Source: Acidobacteriota bacterium (GTDB lineage Bacteria; Acidobacteriota; Blastocatellia; Pyrinomonadales; Pyrinomonadaceae). From it: a stretch of DNA of 9,800 nt. A model generated the notes under the pieces. It made no database searches. It was not told the origin of the DNA and saw only the letters and a program-made list of their open reading frames with translations. Of this stretch, positions 6,658-9,800 are shown piece after piece; position 1 is the stretch's first letter, and each line of letters begins with the position of its first letter. Position numbers and translations under genes: made by a program. The stretch spans positions 1 to 9,800 of the forward strand of contig SXVE01000274.1 of assembly GCA_005790265.1 (NCBI GenBank), read 5' to 3'.

Positions 6658-6667
6658 ATGAAAAACG

Positions 6668-7825
6668 ATGGGAGACAAATTAACCTTTGCTGAGCAAGAT
6701 GCGCTCGAAAAAATGAAAAAGGTTTGCACGAAACACGGTCCGAAATCCGCGCAAACTCAATTTAACTGCGCGGTGCTCAAAAAACAACTGATCGAGGAAA
6801 ACGAAAGAAAAGAAAAAGAGCTTTTGGACGCCGCCAGACACAATCTGAACAACGAACGGTTAAAAGCTGTCGCTTTCGTAACGCGCAAAATGAACATCAT
6901 TCAAAATAACGGAATGCTGTTGCACGGAGCTTTGCTCCAAGCGAGCACTAATTACGATCAAATTTTGGGCGCGAAAGCCGCAAAACCGGTGTTTGGCGAA
7001 ATCGTGCAAGGTTTGATGCTGACGCTTTTGCCGGAACTTAAACTGCTCGGAAGATCGGTGAATTTCTTTGCGCCGTCAATGAAAATCGTTCACGTTTCGT
7101 CCGATTTAAGTAAACACAAAGGTTTGAGACCGCTGCTGGCTGAGTTGGAAAAAGTTGCGCAGAAACGCGAAAAACAATTAGCCGAAAAAATAGCAAATTT
7201 TAACAATCAAGCGTTCGTCGTTTTTGCCAGCGCGCTCGACAATCAATCAAAAGACTTGATTGAAGCGATCAAAGACCCTTTCAGTTCAAACGCCGACGTT
7301 GATGAAGAAACAAAAAAACGATTTGCCGCTCATTCGGCGAAAAATCAAATTCTCGGACAGGTTTTAAAGCAAGTTCAAATGACTTTAGCAAAAGCTACGT
7401 TATTGGAAACTATTTACCACAAATTTATATTTTGGTATGAAGGACAAGACGTGGTCGCCGTTCTAGAAAAAAATTTCAGCGAATCGGGACTTGAGGAAAA
7501 CATTTCCTACAATGTCAGCGATTATGAATTGCTTGCCGACTTGGTTTTGTATGATATGCTGCGCGCTTACGTCAATAGCTATTTTGAAGTTTTATCGAAC
7601 GCTGCCAGCGTGGATAATCTGCCGTCCAAATACGATGAAGATTACGTCAAAGGATTGGATTTAGCGCAAAGAAAGCTGATTTACGCAAAATTCAGTAAAG
7701 TTTCCTGGAAAGACCCGACGCGTCCGCCCGTTAAGGATTACAAAGATTTAATTAAACACTGGAAAAACGGCAAACTGACGCCTTACGAAGAAATAGATTA
7801 CGGAGGCGCCGCCGCCTGGTTTTAA
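6668..7825 (+). CDS. Conserved-or-orphan hypothetical protein, 385 residues, mostly helical
   Basis: I do not recognise this protein. It is rich in Lys, Glu, Ala and Leu and looks mainly alpha-helical. Residues 1-75 are charged helices (with Cys20 and Cys34), and about 98-128 is a moderately hydrophobic stretch (GEIVQGLMLTLLPEL within it). Residues 155-205 again look coiled-coil-like (EKVAQKREKQLAEKI), with further helices to about 310 and a basic, aromatic C-terminal part (FSKVSWKDPTRPP, 342-354) ending in GGAAAWF. No signal peptide, clear transmembrane helix, nucleotide-binding loop or catalytic motif is visible. Its base composition is more AT-rich than the amidohydrolases, and its Shine-Dalgarno is unusually strong, which could reflect acquisition from elsewhere or a distinct expression regime. 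It stands alone, divergent from msrB and convergent with lpxD six bases away. That it is a real gene is well supported by length, start signal and protein-like composition. Confidence 0.8.
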   Translation: MGDKLTFAEQDALEKMKKVCTKHGPKSAQTQFNCAVLKKQLIEENERKEKELLDAARHNLNNERLKAVAFVTRKMNIIQNNGMLLHGALLQASTNYDQILGAKAAKPVFGEIVQGLMLTLLPELKLLGRSVNFFAPSMKIVHVSSDLSKHKGLRPLLAELEKVAQKREKQLAEKIANFNNQAFVVFASALDNQSKDLIEAIKDPFSSNADVDEETKKRFAAHSAKNQILGQVLKQVQMTLAKATLLETIYHKFIFWYEGQDVVAVLEKNFSESGLEENISYNVSDYELLADLVLYDMLRAYVNSYFEVLSNAASVDNLPSKYDEDYVKGLDLAQRKLIYAKFSKVSWKDPTRPPVKDYKDLIKHWKNGKLTPYEEIDYGGAAAWF

Positions 7826-7831
7826 TTTTCT
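7804..7831 (+). terminator. Candidate terminator overlapping the 3' end of the unknown gene
   Basis: AGGCG (7804-7808) pairs with CGCCT (7813-7817) around CCGC and is followed by GGTTTTAATTTTCTTT. The stem is short but GC-rich and the T-rich tract is good. It would act on plus-strand transcripts only, within the 6-base convergent junction with lpxD. Confidence 0.3.
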
Positions 7832-8854
7832 TTATTTCGCGTTTCTCATTTGTTTTTCGATGCTGCGAACCGCTTTTGCCAATTCGCCCAATCGGCGATA
7901 CGCGGCGGTCGAGCGCAGCCATTCGCGGTTTTCAAAGGCAGGAATTCCGGACAGGATTTTGCCCGGTTCGACATCGTGCGAAGTGGCGGATTTGGCGGTG
8001 ATGACGGCGTCGTCGCCGACTTTTAAGTGTCCGGCGATGCCGACTTGTCCGGCTAAAATCACTCGTTTGCCGATGACGGAACTGCCGGCGAGTCCGGTTT
8101 GCGAGCAGATCAGCGCGTCTTCTTCAATCGTGCACGAATGTCCAATTTGCACGAGATTATCAATTTTCGCGCCGCGCTTGATGCGCGTTTCGCCGACCGA
8201 TGCGCAGTCAATCGCCGTGTTCGCGCCGATTTCCACATCATCTTCCAAAACCACATTTCCGGTTTGCGGAATTTTCAGCCAGCTTTTATCTTCCGATTTC
8301 GCGTAGCCGAAACCGTCCGAACCGATGGTCGTATTGTTGTGAACGATGCAGCGCGCGCCGATTTCGCAATTTTCGCGAATTGAAACGCCCGAATGAATAA
8401 CGGAATTTGCGCCGATTACAACATTATCGTAAACGGTCGCGTTCGGATAAATTTTGACGTTTTCCGCGATTTCGCAATTTTTGCCGATGACGACATTCGC
8501 GCCGATTTCCGCCGATTCCGAAATTTTCGCCGTCTCGTCAATCACGGCGGACGGATGAACCGAAGGCGCAATCGGCGATTCCGGATTGAAAATTCGCAAG
8601 GCGCGCGTGTAGGCGAGATACGCGTCTTTGGCGCGCAAAACGGCGATGTCGCGGCGTTCGAGCGGCACGTTTTCGTTAAGGAAAATCGCCGCCGCGCCGG
8701 TTTCTTTGATTTGCGGCGTGTATTTCGGATTGGCTAAAAACGTGATCTCTCCGGCTCCGGCAAGATCGAGACCGGCGGCGGCATTAATTTCTAAATCGGG
8801 ATCGCCGGTTTCCAAAACGGCATTTGTTAAACGGGCTAACTCGGAAAGTTTCAT
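7832..8854 (-). CDS. lpxD: UDP-3-O-(3-hydroxyacyl)glucosamine N-acyltransferase LpxD
   Basis: LpxD adds the second hydroxyacyl chain, from acyl-ACP, to UDP-3-O-acylglucosamine in lipid A synthesis in the cytoplasm. The N-terminal uridine-binding domain starts MKLSELARLTNAVLE and includes GEITFLANPKY (35-45). Left-handed beta-helix hexapeptide repeats run from about 97 to 290 (IGANVVIGKNCEIAENVKI and similar). The DGFGYA motif lies at 180-185, and the likely catalytic histidine at 239 in NLVQIGHS, the same number as in E. coli LpxD. A C-terminal helix (about 310-340) supports trimers. I chose the ATG at 8852-8854, giving 340 residues as in the family (E. coli 341). A longer in-frame start at 8947 adds 31 residues unlike LpxD and covers the promoter region. 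The gene stands alone, without lpxA, fabZ or bamA beside it in this window. Confidence 0.97.
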   Translation of the reverse strand: MKLSELARLTNAVLETGDPDLEINAAAGLDLAGAGEITFLANPKYTPQIKETGAAAIFLNENVPLERRDIAVLRAKDAYLAYTRALRIFNPESPIAPSVHPSAVIDETAKISESAEIGANVVIGKNCEIAENVKIYPNATVYDNVVIGANSVIHSGVSIRENCEIGARCIVHNNTTIGSDGFGYAKSEDKSWLKIPQTGNVVLEDDVEIGANTAIDCASVGETRIKRGAKIDNLVQIGHSCTIEEDALICSQTGLAGSSVIGKRVILAGQVGIAGHLKVGDDAVITAKSATSHDVEPGKILSGIPAFENREWLRSTAAYRRLGELAKAVRSIEKQMRNAK

Positions 8855-8874
8855 AAGCGGTGTTCTTGAAAAAT

Positions 8875-8905
8875 AGTATAACGATATGGCACACTGTTTT
8901 GGCAA
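8875..8905 (-). promoter_or_regulatory. lpxD: Candidate promoter for lpxD
   Basis: Read on the minus strand, TTGCCA (8905-8900) and TATACT (8880-8875) are 19 bases apart, with the -10 element about 20 bases before the lpxD ATG. The -10 is good; the spacing is longer than ideal. It lies inside the stretch that a longer lpxD start would translate, which supports the shorter start. Confidence 0.4.
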
Positions 8906-8996
8906 ACAGAAAAATCTACACAAAGTACCAATCTTTGTAATAAACACTTTCCCTTAACAAAAATCAACCAACAGCAGGAGCATAAGCAGTATTATT

Positions 8997-9635
8997 ATGA
9001 GTGAGAAAGCATACCAAACCGACAAAAACAGCAGCACTGAAGATTATCTAAACGCCGTGCGGCAAGGCAAAACCGCTTTCGGGGACGGAAATCTTTTGGG
9101 AGTTCCGGGCGCGAATCGCTGGCATAATCTGATCGGCACCAACGCGGCGATTGCTATCGGCAGCCGTCTGCACGGACACAAATGCGATATTTACGTTAAC
9201 GGAATGTGCGTGAGAATGAAAAATGATCGTTATTGCTATCCGGACGTGGCGATTGTCAACGGCGATCCGCAATTTGACGATCAGAATCTGGATATTTTAT
9301 TAAACCCGACGGTTATCGTCGAAGTTTTCTCCGGCAAAACGAACACGTCGGACAAAACCGAAAAGCTGGAAAATTATCTGGCGATGGACAGCATTCGCGA
9401 ATGTCTGCTCGTTAAAGAAGACGAAATGCGCGTCGAACATTACGCGAAACAAAACGCTAAACAGTGGGTTTACCGCATTTACAACGAACGCGACGACGTG
9501 ATTTCGATTGAAGCCGTCAACTGCAAAGTTTCTTTGCAGGAAATTTACGCTTCATTCAAATTCGACAAACAAACGATTGAAAAACCGGCTGCCGCCGCGC
9601 CCGCCAATACCGCAACGACACAAAAAGCGGCGTAA
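8997..9635 (+). CDS. Uma2-family (DUF820) PD-(D/E)XK nuclease-like protein
   Basis: This 212-residue protein belongs to the Uma2/DUF820 family (Pfam PF05685), a restriction-endonuclease-like fold whose cellular role is largely unknown. Visible features are STEDYLNAVRQG near the N-terminus, HNLIGTNAAIAIGSRL (43-58), YPDVAIV (81-87, Asp83) and NPTVIVEVFS (103-112, Glu109). KTEKLENYLAMDSIRECLLV (120-139, candidate catalytic Lys123) is the family's usual 'K...Y......EyllV' block. A tail rich in Ala, Thr and Pro follows after about 195. The start is the ATG at 8997; AGGAG at 8976-8980 is 16 bases away, rather far for a ribosome site. It is divergent from lpxD. Its 3' end is repeated in inverted orientation just downstream, so a near-identical convergent copy exists. 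Cytoplasmic, no export signal. Confidence 0.92.
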   Translation: MSEKAYQTDKNSSTEDYLNAVRQGKTAFGDGNLLGVPGANRWHNLIGTNAAIAIGSRLHGHKCDIYVNGMCVRMKNDRYCYPDVAIVNGDPQFDDQNLDILLNPTVIVEVFSGKTNTSDKTEKLENYLAMDSIRECLLVKEDEMRVEHYAKQNAKQWVYRIYNERDDVISIEAVNCKVSLQEIYASFKFDKQTIEKPAAAAPANTATTQKAA

Positions 9636-9640
9636 AAAAA

Positions 9641-9710
9641 CGGAAAACGGAAAACGGAAAACGGAAAATGGAAAATAACAGATTTGTTATTTTCCATTTT
9701 CCGTTTTCCG
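9641..9710. terminator. Hairpin of CGGAAAA/TGGAAAA units between convergent Uma2 copies
   Basis: The left arm carries four CGGAAAA units (9641-9668) and one TGGAAAA (9669-9675). The right arm carries, in inverse orientation, one TTTTCCA (9690-9696) and two TTTTCCG (9697-9710). The apex is TAACA-GATT-TGTTA (9676-9689). The inner stem, extended by flanking A and T bases, is about 30 bp with a 4-base loop; the two surplus left units would bulge out. Its place between two convergent stops, with T-rich arms both ways, suits a bidirectional terminator. Confidence 0.75.
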
Positions 9711-9715
9711 TTTTT

Positions 9716-9800
9716 TTACGCCGCTGTTTGTGTCGTTGCGGTATTGGCAGGCGCGGCGGCAGCCGGTGTTTCAATCGTTTGTTTGTCGAATTTGAATGAA
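9716..9800 (-). CDS. C-terminal end of a second, convergent Uma2-family gene (partial)
   Basis: The minus strand is open from the window end to a TAA at 9718-9716 and encodes SFKFDKQTIETPAAAAPANT followed by ATTQTAA. This equals the tail of the Uma2 protein at 8997-9635 except for two Lys-to-Thr changes (positions equivalent to residues 196 and 210); a third base change is synonymous. The frame is intact and no stop has appeared, so it reads as the end of a functional or recently duplicated paralogue whose body lies to the right. Whether the whole gene is duplicated cannot be seen here. Confidence 0.85.
   Translation of the reverse strand, partial: SFKFDKQTIETPAAAAPANTATTQTAA

Larger units (their letters stand above)
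6341..6667. other. AT-rich divergent spacer between msrB and the unknown gene at 6668
   Basis: These 327 bases hold the 5' regions of both divergent genes. They are visibly richer in A and T than the neighbouring coding sequences. A weak inverted repeat (GTCTAAT at 6498-6504, ATTAGAC at 6518-6524) is followed four bases later by seven Ts. The 3' end holds a strong Shine-Dalgarno. No convincing small gene or promoter pair was found; a plus-strand open frame crosses it but lacks a start codon after the msrB start. Confidence 0.6.
9551..9800. repeat. Long inverted repeat joining two convergent Uma2 gene copies (right arm cut by window end)
   Basis: Bases 9551-9640 match the reverse complement of 9711-9800 at 87 of 90 positions. 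The mismatches are at 9583, 9602 and 9625 (left-arm numbering). The match covers the last 28 codons and the stop codon of the Uma2 gene and continues into the 7-bp-unit hairpin between the arms. It reaches the last base of the window, so its true length is unknown. Confidence 0.93.

Noticed and set aside
8855..8947. Longer lpxD start adding 31 residues
   Set aside because: The extra residues do not resemble LpxD, the ATG at 8854 gives the normal family length, and a plausible promoter lies in the extension.
9556..9774. 72-codon minus-strand open frame across the hairpin at the right edge
   Set aside because: It is in the wrong frame relative to the second Uma2 copy and is made largely of translated repeat units; the in-frame partial gene is complement 9716-9800.

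Overview
The window looks like chromosomal DNA of a Gram-negative (diderm) bacterium. A member of the Acidobacteriota, perhaps the Blastocatellia/Pyrinomonadaceae, is my best guess. This rests on an lpxD gene (lipid A synthesis), three secreted amidohydrolases in tandem, a Uma2-family nuclease, a trace of an FG-GAP/VCBS-like C-terminus, and short-period repeat hairpins between genes. The taxonomic call is inference. No rRNA, tRNA, CRISPR array or transposase gene was seen.

Layout. Bases 1-84 are the tail of a plus-strand surface-type protein, followed by a strong strand-specific terminator. Two small minus-strand genes follow: a DUF427 protein and a DCC-family (DUF393) thiol-disulfide oxidoreductase, separated by an imperfect inverted repeat built on an ACATAGAA-like unit. 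From 1223 to 5788 runs a plus-strand cluster of three secreted amidohydrolase-family proteins. The middle one keeps the histidine/aspartate metal site; the two flanking ones have lost most of it. The third overlaps the second by one base, and its signal peptide begins inside a perfect 4 x 7-bp repeat. A perfect 31-bp hairpin of 7-bp units separates this cluster from a convergent msrB. After a 327-base AT-rich gap comes a 385-residue protein of unknown function with the best Shine-Dalgarno site in the window. It ends 6 bases from the convergent lpxD. Divergent from lpxD is a Uma2-family gene.

The most striking feature is at the right edge. The 3' end of the Uma2 gene is repeated in inverted orientation, 87 of 90 bases identical, across a second 7-bp-unit hairpin. 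A second, convergent Uma2 gene therefore runs in from the right.

Functionally, the amidohydrolase trio probably acts outside the cytoplasm as one co-translated set, possibly one catalytic and two non-catalytic subunits. MsrB and the DCC protein have redox or repair-type roles, and LpxD builds the outer membrane. The recurring short-unit repeats sit at gene junctions and appear to act as, or to have colonised, terminator positions; one has become coding sequence.
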